Source of the DNA: a bacterium
GTDB lineage: Bacteria > Pseudomonadota > Alphaproteobacteria > Sphingomonadales > Sphingomonadaceae
Assembly: GCA_030824575.1 (NCBI GenBank)
Contig: JAVBXL010000042.1
Coordinates: 45,970 to 109,969, forward strand
Length of the DNA: 64,000 bases
Direction of reading: 5' to 3'
Shown: positions 53,683-62,860 of the stretch, piece after piece
Position numbering within the stretch: the stretch's first letter is position 1
Layout: each line of letters begins with the position of its first letter
Translations under genes and position numbers: made by a program
Notes under the pieces: model-generated
Database searches by the model: none
Told to the model about the DNA's origin: nothing
The model's input: the letters and a program-made list of their open reading frames with translations, nothing else

Positions 53683-53708
53683 GGAACCATCGACAACCGG
53701 ATTTGTTT
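53683..53708 (+). promoter_or_regulatory. Candidate EcfG promoter for nepR–phyP
   Basis: GGAAC at 53683–53687, 17 bases, then GTT at 53705–53707 (GGAAC-N16-TGTT). The -35 is perfect. It lies 106 bases before the first nepR ATG and 160 before the GTG alternative. Autoregulation of the anti-sigma factor is usual in this system. Confidence 0.65.
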
Positions 53709-53810
53709 CGCTCCCATATGGATTTTTAGACGATATCGTGAATTTCCCATGAATTGCATGATTGTGCGAATTGACGTCATGACGCAAACCCGCGAAATGG
53801 GCGCGCCGAC

Positions 53811-54065
53811 ATGGCGGGAATGGCTGCAGAGGGGCTGATTTTGGTTTCTTCAACGACGGAGCGGGGCGTGGCCGATGATGATAAGGATGCCGACGCCGCA
53901 ACCCGGAAAGCAAAGATGACGGGTGCCGTCACAAGGCAAAAAAGTCCGCAGCCCGCGGGTAAGGAGGACGCGCATGTGTCCCAGGCCCTGCGCACCGTTT
54001 ACCAGCGCGCCGTGGATGAGGATATCCCGTCCGAAATGCTGGACTTGCTGAGCAAATTGGACTGA
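53811..54065 (+). CDS. nepR: Anti-sigma factor NepR
   Basis: Binds EcfG and holds it inactive until PhyR takes it up. The family core is at the C-terminus: VSQALRTVYQRAVDEDIPSEMLDLLSKLD, matching the NepR consensus LRxVY...A..EDIPxExLDLLxKLD. The N-terminal part is polar and disordered in appearance. The 84-aa frame starts with an ATG at 53811; a GTG at 53868 preceded by GGAG at six bases gives a 65-aa product of more usual length and is a serious alternative. The stop is seven bases before the phyP-like ATG, so both are probably one transcript. Confidence 0.9.
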   Translation: MAGMAAEGLILVSSTTERGVADDDKDADAATRKAKMTGAVTRQKSPQPAGKEDAHVSQALRTVYQRAVDEDIPSEMLDLLSKLD

Positions 54066-54072
54066 CGCACAG

Positions 54073-55656
54073 ATGATCGGGGGCAGCCTTCCTCCGGCAG
54101 CCCGCTCCGTGATCGAGCCAGTGCTGCATTTTTTCCGCTCGACCGGCGTCAAGATGTTCCTCATCCTGACGCTCGCCCTGCTGCCGCTGGGTCTGATTGC
54201 GCTTGTCGCGTCGCTCCAGGCGATCCGTACCGCCGACTTGGAAAAGGAGGCGCTGCTGCGCGTCGCCGTGACGCAAAGCGCGCGCAAGCTGACCGCCGAC
54301 CTGCAATCGGACCGCACCGCGCTAGAACTCGTCGTCAACGCGCTGGCCAATAACGCCGCGGACAAGGGCATGTGCCGGCGGCTCGCCTTCTTCCTGACCT
54401 CTCACGATGCCGAAGGCGGCCACTTCTACATCTACGATCGCGCGGGCAACCGCCTGTGCAATTCGCCCGAAACCGAACCGGCTGGCATAGCGCCCGCCGA
54501 TCGCTTCGCCCGGCCGATGGCGCAACTGCTGCCGACCCATCTGGTCAGCCGCGTGCGCAGCGGCAACGGCCGACTGGTCGCGCTGTCCTATTATTCGCGC
54601 AGCCATCTCGAAAGTATCGCCGACCCCGCGACCGCGCTGCAGAACCGTCAGCTAAGCCTGCGCCAGGGCGTCAGGCAGCTGATCGTCAGTCGTCCGGGCG
54701 CTGGCATCCGTGGCGACAGCAACAGCCTGTCCGCCCGGCTCGACCCGCCCGACATATTGCTGACCATGACGGTGCGCGAACCGCCCGCTACGCTGGCGCG
54801 GATGCTGTCGCTGTTCCTGCCGCTGGTAATGTGGTTCGCCGCCGCGGCGATCGGCTGGTTCGTGGTCAACCGCCTGCTCATTCGCCCGCTGGTGCTGTTG
54901 CAACGCGTGGTGGCTGATTATCAGCCGGGCGAAGTGCTGCAGCCTTTGCAGCGCATCCGCACGCCCGCGCTGGAAATCGTGGCGCTGGGCGAAACCTTCC
55001 ATGAAATCAGCATGGATGTCGCCACCCATGAGGCGGAGATTTCCGAAAGCCTAGAAACCCAGCGCAAGCTGACGCGCGAAGTCCATCACCGGGTCAAGAA
55101 CAACCTGCAAATCATCGCCAGCCTCATCAACCTGCACGCCCGCTCGGCCCATGATCCTGAAGCGGTCGAGGCCTATGCCTCGATCCAGCGCCGGGTCGAT
55201 GCCCTGTCCGTCGTCCACCGCAATCATTTTGCGGAACTGGAGGAAAATCGCGGCGTGGGCGTCCGCCCGCTCATCAGCGAATTGTCGGCCAGCCTGCGCG
55301 GCACCGCCCCGGCCGCCGCGCGCCGCTTCGCGATCCAGATCGACAGTGACAATCTCCACATCAGTCAGGATGTGGCGGTGCCGATCGCCTTCCTGCTGAC
55401 CGAACTGGTCGAACTGGCGATGATGCTCGCGCCGCAGGCGACGATGCAGATCGCCGTGCAGGTGGAGCCAGACCGCGACGATCGCGCCCGGTTGATGGTG
55501 CGATCGCCCGGCCTTCAGGCGTCGGAGGCCATGACCGGCCGGCTTGACGAACGCTATGGCCGCGTCCTCACGGGCCTGTCGCGGCAGCTACGCGCGCCGC
55601 TGGATTATGACGGTGAAGCGGGCAGCTACGCCATCACCATCACCGTCATTCCCTAA
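54073..55656 (+). CDS. phyP: PhyP-like HisKA_2 sensor protein of the stress locus
   Basis: A 527-aa membrane protein with helices near residues 28–50 and 235–255, a periplasmic sensing region between, then a HAMP-like segment and a HisKA_2 domain: LTREVHHRVKNNLQIIASLINL, with His339 in the HRxxN motif. The ATP-binding domain looks degenerate: the N box reads LLTELVELAMMLAP where kinases have NELVTNALKHAF, and no DxGxG G1 box is seen near MVRSPGLQ. PhyP of Sphingomonas is a negative regulator thought to dephosphorylate PhyR, which fits a lost kinase. nepR precedes it by seven bases. Confidence 0.85.
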   Translation: MIGGSLPPAARSVIEPVLHFFRSTGVKMFLILTLALLPLGLIALVASLQAIRTADLEKEALLRVAVTQSARKLTADLQSDRTALELVVNALANNAADKGMCRRLAFFLTSHDAEGGHFYIYDRAGNRLCNSPETEPAGIAPADRFARPMAQLLPTHLVSRVRSGNGRLVALSYYSRSHLESIADPATALQNRQLSLRQGVRQLIVSRPGAGIRGDSNSLSARLDPPDILLTMTVREPPATLARMLSLFLPLVMWFAAAAIGWFVVNRLLIRPLVLLQRVVADYQPGEVLQPLQRIRTPALEIVALGETFHEISMDVATHEAEISESLETQRKLTREVHHRVKNNLQIIASLINLHARSAHDPEAVEAYASIQRRVDALSVVHRNHFAELEENRGVGVRPLISELSASLRGTAPAAARRFAIQIDSDNLHISQDVAVPIAFLLTELVELAMMLAPQATMQIAVQVEPDRDDRARLMVRSPGLQASEAMTGRLDERYGRVLTGLSRQLRAPLDYDGEAGSYAITITVIP

Positions 55657-55664
55657 GCATCCGC

Positions 55665-56804
<1,140 letters not shown>

Positions 56805-56875
56805 TTAAGAGCGAACAACCGCGCGCACAAGGATGGGTGCGGGGATCGGTACTGGGATCGGCGCAATCCGCCTGA

Positions 56876-57055
56876 TCAGCCCGCCTTGCGAACCCCGTCG
56901 AACAGCGCCATCGCGTCGATGTTGAAGCCGTCGACCCGCCGATAGGGACCGATGAAGCGCAGGCAGTCGGCAGACAGGCGCAACGGCCATGGGGTGCCGT
57001 CCGCATCATGCAGGGCCAAGGTGACACAAGGGGTGGCGGGACGCGCGTCGTTCAT
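56876..57055 (-). CDS. Small hypothetical protein, 59 aa
   Basis: Read from the minus strand: ATG at 57055, TGA at 56878–56876. The product begins MNDARPATPCVTLALHDADG, has a core RLSADCLRFIGPYRRVDGF, and ends MALFDGVRKAG. Its amino acid composition looks like a folded protein rather than an antisense frame, and no other frame here is better. The ribosome binding site is weak (CTGGC). It ends 80 bases upstream of tgt on the same strand. Family unknown; may be a stand-alone small domain. Confidence 0.45.
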   Translation of the reverse strand: MNDARPATPCVTLALHDADGTPWPLRLSADCLRFIGPYRRVDGFNIDAMALFDGVRKAG

Positions 57056-57128
57056 GCCAGGCGGGGTAATTAATAAAGGTTAACAAAGCCCTGCCCCCAT
57101 AATCTTACTGCCGTTCAACAACGACTTT

Positions 57129-57146
57129 TGTGGCATTCGCGCCACA
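57129..57146. promoter_or_regulatory. Inverted repeat in the rpfF upstream region
   Basis: TGTGGC-ATTCGC-GCCACA, a perfect 6-6-6 dyad 148 bases before the rpfF start. The half-site resembles a CRP/Clp site (TGTGA) but the spacing does not match, so the binding protein is not predicted. Confidence 0.35.
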
Positions 57147-57293
57147 TGCGGGCCGGTTCCGGGCGGTTTGGGGCGACCTCCTTGCAACAGTGACGGGCAA
57201 AAATGGTTAACGGCCTGTCAATCATAAATCGGTTGATTGCATGCTGCCGTCCAGCCTGATCTTTTCAATCAATATAGAAAAACGAGGTCGCAT

Positions 57294-58262
57294 ATGATTG
57301 ATTCAGGACGGTTTAATCCCACCAGAGACGAGGCTGAACATGCCTCCGAGGACCATTTTTCAGATGCCGGCGACCATCCGCCGCTCGCCGCTACGGAAAG
57401 CGCACTCGACGCGGCCTTTCGTCAATCGACGTTGTTCGATCTGGGCCAGATCGACGTGCGATGGGATGCGGATCTGGCGACTCTCTGGGCGTTCATGACG
57501 CCGCTGGAACGACCCAACAGCAATATGGGCCTGATTCGCGACACCATGGCCTGGCAGCGCGAAAGCCGCCGCGTGTTTGGCGGCACGGACGGGAACGGCC
57601 GGGACGGCCCGCTCAAATTCATGGTGCTCGGATCGCGCTTTCCCGGCGTGTTCAACCTGGGCGGCGACCTGGAGATGTTCGCCGAATGTATCCAGCGACG
57701 CGACCGCGAGACATTGTTGAAATATGGCATCGCCTGCTGCGAGATCGTCGACCGCATCTGGCACTGCAATGACATGAATGTCATCAATATCGGCCTGGCT
57801 CAGGGCGACGCGCTGGGTGGCGGACTGGAAGCGCTGATGTGTTTCGACCTCATCATTGCCGAACGGCAGGCGCGCTTTGGTCTACCCGAAGTGCTGTTCG
57901 GCCTGTTCCCCGGCATGGGTGCCTACTCCATCCTCTCGCGCCGGGTCGGCCCTGCGCTGGCGCGGCAGATGCTGACCGAGGGTCATATCTACACCGCCGA
58001 GGAAATGTGCGAAATGGGCATCGTCACCCAGGTCGTCGACACGGGAGAGGGTGAGGCTGCGACCGCCCAGTGGATCAAGGACCATAGCGCCCATCATGCC
58101 GGCTATGTCGGCATCAACCGGGCGGGCCGCCGGGTCAATCCGATGATGCTGGAAGAACTGATCGACATCGTCGAAACCTGGACCGACACCGCGCTGGCGC
58201 TGTCGGACCGGGATTTGCGGATGATGCGCCGGCTGGCCGCCGCGCAAACACGGTTGCGCTGA
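57294..58262 (+). CDS. rpfF: DSF synthase RpfF-like (crotonase family)
   Basis: A crotonase-fold enzyme that makes cis-2-unsaturated fatty acid signals (DSF family) by dehydrating and then hydrolysing 3-hydroxyacyl-ACP. The 322-aa protein matches Xanthomonas/Burkholderia RpfF along its length: MVLGSRFPGVFNLGGDLEMFAECI, LAQGDALGGGLEALM with Glu179, GLPEVLFGLFPGMGAYSI with Glu199 (the two catalytic Glu, 20 residues apart as in RpfF), and the late IVETWTDTALALSDRDLRMMRRL. An N-terminal extension of about 35 residues precedes the core. The ATG at 57294 has ACGAGG upstream. It converges with a GGDEF–EAL gene. Confidence 0.88.
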   Translation: MIDSGRFNPTRDEAEHASEDHFSDAGDHPPLAATESALDAAFRQSTLFDLGQIDVRWDADLATLWAFMTPLERPNSNMGLIRDTMAWQRESRRVFGGTDGNGRDGPLKFMVLGSRFPGVFNLGGDLEMFAECIQRRDRETLLKYGIACCEIVDRIWHCNDMNVINIGLAQGDALGGGLEALMCFDLIIAERQARFGLPEVLFGLFPGMGAYSILSRRVGPALARQMLTEGHIYTAEEMCEMGIVTQVVDTGEGEAATAQWIKDHSAHHAGYVGINRAGRRVNPMMLEELIDIVETWTDTALALSDRDLRMMRRLAAAQTRLR

Positions 58263-58285
58263 TGAGATGAGACACGCCGCCGCGT

Positions 58286-60265
58286 TCAGGCGCGGCGGCG
58301 GCGGCGCACCGGATCTGGCCGCTCGCTGCCATCCAGCGGACCGGCGGCGATCAGTTCGGCGATCCGCTCGCGCGGCACCGGCCGACTGAACAAATAGCCC
58401 TGGACGTTGGTGAAACCGGCTTCGCGCGCATGCGCCAGCTGGTCGGGCGTCTCGATCCCCTCCGCCACCGTATCCATGCTGAGGTCACGCGCCAGATTGC
58501 CGATCGCGCGCACGATGGCCCGGTCCTCGGCATTGGCGCTGACTCCCGCCATGAAACTCTGGTCGATCTTCAGCGTGTCGAACCGATAGGACCGCAGATA
58601 GGACAGCGCGCTGTAACCGGTGCCGAAATCATCGAGCGCCAGCCGCAGCCCGATCCGCTGCAACTCGCGCAGGATCGCATTGGTCTGCCCGCTATTGTCG
58701 AGGAAGATCGATTCGGTGACTTCCAGCTCCAGCCTGCGCGCCGGCAGCCCGGTTTCAAGCAGCGCGGCGATGACATTGCCGGGCAGTTCGGAACATTTGA
58801 GCGATGCTGGCGATATGTTGATCGCGATGCGGACATCGCCCGGCCAGGATACGGCGGCGGCGCAGGCTTCGCGCAACACCCATCCGGTCATCGCCTCGAT
58901 CATGCCCATGCCTTCGGCGATCGGGATGAATTCGGACGGCGGGATCGGCCCCAACACCGGATGATCCCAGCGCAGCAGCGCTTCGCAGGCGTCGATATGG
59001 CCACCATCCAGATTGACGATCGGCTGAAACAGCAGCTTCAATTCGCCGCCATCCAGCGCACGGCGCAGGCCCGTCTCGATCTCGTGGACGCGGTTGAACC
59101 GTTCCTTCAGCGACCAGTTGAAACTGGCCGCGCGGTTGCGCCCTTCCCGCTTGGCTTCATACAGCGCCAAGTCGGCATGCTGCATCAATTCGTCCATGTC
59201 GCGCCCGTCCTGCGGCGCGACGGCGTAACCGATAGAGGCGGTGACGGAGAGGTGATTGTCGCTCAGGTCGAAACCATGGGCGAAATAGGCGATAATTTCC
59301 TGCGACAGGGCGGCCGCCGTCACCCGGTCCATGTCGGGACAGATGACGACGAATTCGTCGCCGCCGAACCGGGCGATGCGCCCGCGCCCCTGCACCACGT
59401 CGTTCAGTCGCTCCGCAACGCTGCGCAACAACTGGTCGCCAACCATATGGCCCAGCGAATCATTGATTTCCTTGAACCGGTCGATGTCCATCCACAGGAT
59501 CGTGACGGCATCATTCCGCTTTTGGTTCGTCTCGAATATCTCGCGCAGGCGCATCTGCATCGCCATGCGGTTTTCCAGGCCGGTCAGGCTGTCGAACCGC
59601 GCCAGCCGCTCGAACTTGTCAGCCAGCAGCGACTTGTCGCGCTTGCCGACCAGTGCCTGCACGACGATGCGGTGGATGGTGGAGCTGATTTCGGCCAGGC
59701 CCAGCACCATCATCACCATCGCCACCGACAATACGCGATAACCGGTGGATCCTTCCATCCACAGCCCGGTCGCGGTCGGCAACAGCGTCAGGCACACTTG
59801 CCCGATGGCGATCTGCACGCGGCCTGCATTGCGGCCGGAGATGCCGCCTGCATAGCCCGTCGCCATCGACACGCTCAACATATGGGTGACCGGATCGGCC
59901 GATCCGATCAGGGTGACGAAGGCCATCAAACCCAGCAGCCCGGCATAGCCCCAGGCGCCCAGTTCATAGGCCAGTTCCCAATTGCGCGATGCGACCGCAG
60001 CGCCGCGCACCAACTGGCGATGGAAGAAAATAGCGGACACCACCCGCAGCGTCGCTACCAGGCACAGGACCGACACGACGATCTGGATCGGCCCCGGCGC
60101 GGACAAAGTGCTGATAACGATACCGACGGCAACGCCGGTGACCGCGCCGATGGTCAGCGAAGCAGGGGACGCATAAAGTGATTCGACCAGGCTACGCCGC
60201 ACCTCGGCGTCCTGCCCCGGTTCCTGCGCCTTGCGCCGTTCCAGCAATGTTTTCAGCAGGCGCAA
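58286..60265 (-). CDS. Membrane GGDEF–EAL c-di-GMP protein
   Basis: A 659-aa protein that probably makes and/or breaks down cyclic di-GMP. About six membrane helices (residues 35–205) form an MHYT/MASE-like sensor; then a GGDEF domain with an intact ARFGGDEFVVI at about 301–305, no RxxD inhibitory site upstream, and an EAL domain with ACEALLRWDHP at about 428–430, INISPASL, LEVTESIF, LDDFGTGYSAL and KIDQSF. Both active sites look intact. It converges with rpfF 23 bases away; in Burkholderia the DSF receptor RpfR is a PAS–GGDEF–EAL protein encoded beside rpfF, so a functional link is plausible although no PAS domain is evident here. Confidence 0.88.
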   Translation of the reverse strand: MRLLKTLLERRKAQEPGQDAEVRRSLVESLYASPASLTIGAVTGVAVGIVISTLSAPGPIQIVVSVLCLVATLRVVSAIFFHRQLVRGAAVASRNWELAYELGAWGYAGLLGLMAFVTLIGSADPVTHMLSVSMATGYAGGISGRNAGRVQIAIGQVCLTLLPTATGLWMEGSTGYRVLSVAMVMMVLGLAEISSTIHRIVVQALVGKRDKSLLADKFERLARFDSLTGLENRMAMQMRLREIFETNQKRNDAVTILWMDIDRFKEINDSLGHMVGDQLLRSVAERLNDVVQGRGRIARFGGDEFVVICPDMDRVTAAALSQEIIAYFAHGFDLSDNHLSVTASIGYAVAPQDGRDMDELMQHADLALYEAKREGRNRAASFNWSLKERFNRVHEIETGLRRALDGGELKLLFQPIVNLDGGHIDACEALLRWDHPVLGPIPPSEFIPIAEGMGMIEAMTGWVLREACAAAVSWPGDVRIAINISPASLKCSELPGNVIAALLETGLPARRLELEVTESIFLDNSGQTNAILRELQRIGLRLALDDFGTGYSALSYLRSYRFDTLKIDQSFMAGVSANAEDRAIVRAIGNLARDLSMDTVAEGIETPDQLAHAREAGFTNVQGYLFSRPVPRERIAELIAAGPLDGSERPDPVRRRRRA

Positions 60266-60321
60266 AATGGCGGGTCTCCGGTTCCCGCTCCGGTGATCGC
60301 ATTTCTTCCTTTATTATTCGG

Positions 60322-61284
60322 TTAATGCAGCGACAATATCCAGCGTTCGCCCATCATTTCGATCCCGAAATACCTGTGCGCTTCCCGCTCGGCTAAAATA
60401 AATCCCGCCGATTCATACAGGCGGCGGGCATGGATCAAGACATCCTGCGTCCACAACATCACCCGCTGATAGCCTGCATCACGGGCAAAGCCGACGCACT
60501 GATCGACCAGCGCCCGGCCGATACCCAGTCCGCGGGCGGCGCGCTCGACATGCAACAGCCGCAACTGCCCGACATCGTCGCCCGCATCGGCCAGCAACAC
60601 CGCACCCAGCATCGCGCCGTCACGCTCGGCGATCCAGGCCTGTTCACGGCCCGGCTTGAAATCGCGCAGGAAGGCGGTCGTGATCTCCCCCTGCATCACC
60701 TCCATCGCCCGCCCCCAGCCATATTCCGCTTCATACAGCCGGGCTTGACGCGACGCGACCAGCGCCAGGTCGCCGATGCGGAACGGTCGGATCGACCAAC
60801 TCCCCTCACCCGCCATCAGATCGCCCAACAGAGCGCGAACCTGTCCCAATGCCGCGACCAGATCATCCTGCTGCGCCCGGTCCAGCCCGGCGATCCGCGC
60901 GGCGGTATCGGCGCGGGTGCGCGCATCGATCGCCGCAAAGGCCGCGCGCCCTTGCGCGGTCAGCGCGATCGGCCGCTGCCGCGCGTCGCTCCCCCGCCCA
61001 CGCGCGATCCATCCCCGCTTTTCAAAGCCGGCGATGATGCGGCTGGCATGGCCGGCGTCCAGCCCCATCTGCTCGCGCAGGCTGCTGGCCAGCACGCCCG
61101 TCTCGGCCTGCGCGATTTCATACAGCAGCCGCGCCGCCGTCACGCCCATGCCGCTGTCCATATAGCTGGGCTGCAACACGCCCGCGAACCGGGTGTGGAA
61201 ACGGTTGAACGCGCGCAGCGCCGCCACGGTTTCGGGCGCGGCGCGCGCGGGGGAGATATCGGCGGGGGGTCGATCATCGGTCAT
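60322..61284 (-). CDS. MarR–GNAT bifunctional regulator/acetyltransferase
   Basis: A 320-aa fusion. The N-terminal MarR-type winged helix spans about 15–150 (AALRAFNRFHTRFAGVLQPSYMDSGMGVTAARLLYEIAQ, then LREQMGLDAGHASRIIAGFEKRGWIARGRGSDARQRPIALT). The C-terminal GNAT domain has RLLHVERAARGLGIGRALVDQCVGFARDAGYQ with the acetyl-CoA-binding loop RGLGIGRA, and VLIHARRLYESAGFILAERE. Such fusions usually repress their own and a neighbouring gene and acetylate a small molecule. The ATG at 61284 was chosen; the open frame runs to 61353. A TAGTTG-N7-CAACTA dyad sits in the divergent promoter. Confidence 0.88.
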   Translation of the reverse strand: MTDDRPPADISPARAAPETVAALRAFNRFHTRFAGVLQPSYMDSGMGVTAARLLYEIAQAETGVLASSLREQMGLDAGHASRIIAGFEKRGWIARGRGSDARQRPIALTAQGRAAFAAIDARTRADTAARIAGLDRAQQDDLVAALGQVRALLGDLMAGEGSWSIRPFRIGDLALVASRQARLYEAEYGWGRAMEVMQGEITTAFLRDFKPGREQAWIAERDGAMLGAVLLADAGDDVGQLRLLHVERAARGLGIGRALVDQCVGFARDAGYQRVMLWTQDVLIHARRLYESAGFILAEREAHRYFGIEMMGERWILSLH

Positions 61285-61306
61285 TGCGGGGCAGGCTAAG
61301 CCATGA

Positions 61307-61325
61307 TAGTTGCCATCGTCAACTA
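61307..61325. promoter_or_regulatory. Candidate MarR operator between divergent genes
   Basis: TAGTTG-CCATCGT-CAACTA, a perfect 6-bp dyad with a 7-base spacer, 23 bases upstream of the MarR–GNAT ATG and just before the GNAT gene. Its position suits autoregulation by the adjacent MarR-type protein. Confidence 0.5.
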
Positions 61326-61345
61326 ATAATCGAAAGCCTCTACTG

Positions 61346-62035
61346 GTGTCCAACTCTCTGTCTCATCCGCTCGATCACCCCGTCTGGCACAGCCTGTCGA
61401 CCGGTTGGTCGGCGCTGGCGCAGGGCGACGCCCGCGCGCGCCGGATCGACCCGCTTTATGGCCCGTTCGGTGCCGCAGCAGACGACAGCGCCGACAGCCG
61501 GTCGGCGCTTGCGGCGCTGGTGCCGGACGCTGGCGAACTCTGGCTGGTCGGCCCCGATGCGATCACACCGCCGCCGGGCGTCACCGTACTGCGCACCGCA
61601 GCGCTGGCGCAGATGGTCGCGCCGTCGATCACCCCCGCACCCTCCGCCCCGCCCGCCTGGGTGACGTTGGACGAAAGCGACGCCGCGGACATGCGCGCCC
61701 TTGCCCTGCTCACCCGGCCGGGACCGTTCGCGCCCCTGACCCATCGGCTGGGCCGCTTCATCGGCGTGCGCGACAAGGGCCAGTTGATCGCGATGGCAGG
61801 GGAGCGCATGGCGATGCCCGGCTTCACCGAAGTCAGCGGCGTCTGCACCCACCCCGACTGGCGCGGTCGCGGGCTGGCCGGCGCGCTGATGCGGATCGTC
61901 GCGCAAGCGATGCTGGACCGGGGCGAAACCCCCTTCCTCCATGCCTATGCCGCGCACGACCGCACGATCGCGCTCTACCGGACGCTAGGGTTCAATGTCC
62001 GGGCGGAAGTGCCGATGATGGTGGTGACGCGCTAG
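61346..62035 (+). CDS. GNAT family N-acetyltransferase
   Basis: A 229-aa acetyltransferase from the GTG at 61346 (MSNSLSHPLDHPVW). The N-terminal half is helical; the C-terminal half holds the GNAT core: RFIGVRDKGQLIAMAGERMAMPGFTEVSGVCTHPDWRGRGLAGALMRIVAQAML with the acetyl-CoA pyrophosphate loop RGRGLAGA, then FLHAYAAHDRTIALYRTLGFNVRAEVPMMVV. This FR47/DUF-type layout is common. A TTG at 61310 would add 12 residues inside the operator. It is divergent from the MarR–GNAT fusion and probably under its control. Confidence 0.85.
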   Translation: MSNSLSHPLDHPVWHSLSTGWSALAQGDARARRIDPLYGPFGAAADDSADSRSALAALVPDAGELWLVGPDAITPPPGVTVLRTAALAQMVAPSITPAPSAPPAWVTLDESDAADMRALALLTRPGPFAPLTHRLGRFIGVRDKGQLIAMAGERMAMPGFTEVSGVCTHPDWRGRGLAGALMRIVAQAMLDRGETPFLHAYAAHDRTIALYRTLGFNVRAEVPMMVVTR

Positions 62036-62079
62036 CGGCTAGGGGCGGATCGGCTCGCAGGCGATCCCGTCATCATCAC

Positions 62080-62676
62080 TCAATAGATTTTCGTGTCGCC
62101 CCATCCGGCAAGAGCCAGCAGGGCCATCCCGATCTCACGCACCTTGCCATCGCGCGGACTCCATGCGCGGGCGAAATGATAACTCGCCGCATAAACCCCC
62201 TCGACCATCCATTGCGCGCCATCCGTTCCGGGCGGGCCACAGGAGGGAGGTGCTGAGACAAAAACGTCCTCCTTCGCCAACAGCACATTGATCCGATCCG
62301 CCTCCCCGCCGTCCAGCCGACGATCGATCGTGAGGTCGACCTTGCCGACATCATAGCCGCCCATGCCGGTCAGCCGCTTGGCAACCAGCCGGGGCGGCTT
62401 ATCCTTGCGGAAAGTGATACGGATCACGATCGGCGGATGAAAAGTGCGAAGCCACAGGAAACGAACGACCCGCTCTCCGTCCAAAGCCACCTTGCCCTGA
62501 CCTGTGTAGAGGGCAGGCTCCCCCGCAGCAGTCAGAAAAGCCGCATAGGATGCCAAGGTGCCAGCGTCGGCAACTGGCATGGCCCAGCGATGCGCCGCGC
62601 TGCCGCATTCCACCGCCGGCGTCGCAAGGTCCGCAGGGAAATATGGCGAACCGGCCAGCACAGCCGCGGCCAACAA
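62080..62676 (-). CDS. Exported protein of unknown function with non-ATG start
   Basis: A 198-aa protein not assigned to any family. From TTG at 62676 it begins MLAAAVLAGSPYFPADLATP; reading back to the stop at 62706 adds GKIIPNIIAL, giving a typical signal peptide but no ATG, so the start is TTG or an atypical codon such as ATC/ATT. The mature part carries ALDGERVVRFLWLRTFHPPIVIRITFRKDKPPRL and two Cys (VECGSA, SCGPPG), with a C-terminal AGWGDTKIY. The terminator of groEL faces it from downstream. Confidence 0.6.
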   Translation of the reverse strand: MLAAAVLAGSPYFPADLATPAVECGSAAHRWAMPVADAGTLASYAAFLTAAGEPALYTGQGKVALDGERVVRFLWLRTFHPPIVIRITFRKDKPPRLVAKRLTGMGGYDVGKVDLTIDRRLDGGEADRINVLLAKEDVFVSAPPSCGPPGTDGAQWMVEGVYAASYHFARAWSPRDGKVREIGMALLALAGWGDTKIY

Positions 62677-62742
62677 GGCGATAATGTTCGGAATGATCTT
62701 GCCCTACTGAAGACACCCCGCTCGTTCTAACCCCGACCGCCC

Positions 62743-62777
62743 AAAAGAAAAGGGCCGGTGGATCGCTCCACCAGCCC
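62743..62777 (-). terminator. Rho-independent terminator of groEL
   Basis: The minus strand has GGGCTGGTGGA, GCGA, TCCACCGGCCC, an eleven-pair stem with one G·T pair, followed by TTTTCTTTT. It lies about 85 bases past the groEL stop. Confidence 0.88.
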
Positions 62778-62860
62778 CTTCTTTTGCGTCAGGAAAGCAG
62801 GAAACTTCATTCCCGCGATCGAACCACAGACGGAGCCAAGCCCCGCCCGCTACGATCGCT

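Noticed and set aside
57070..57084. Possible CtrA site (TTAA then TTAAC) upstream of rpfF.
   Set aside because: The spacer is six bases where the CtrA consensus needs seven, and the region is generally AT-rich.
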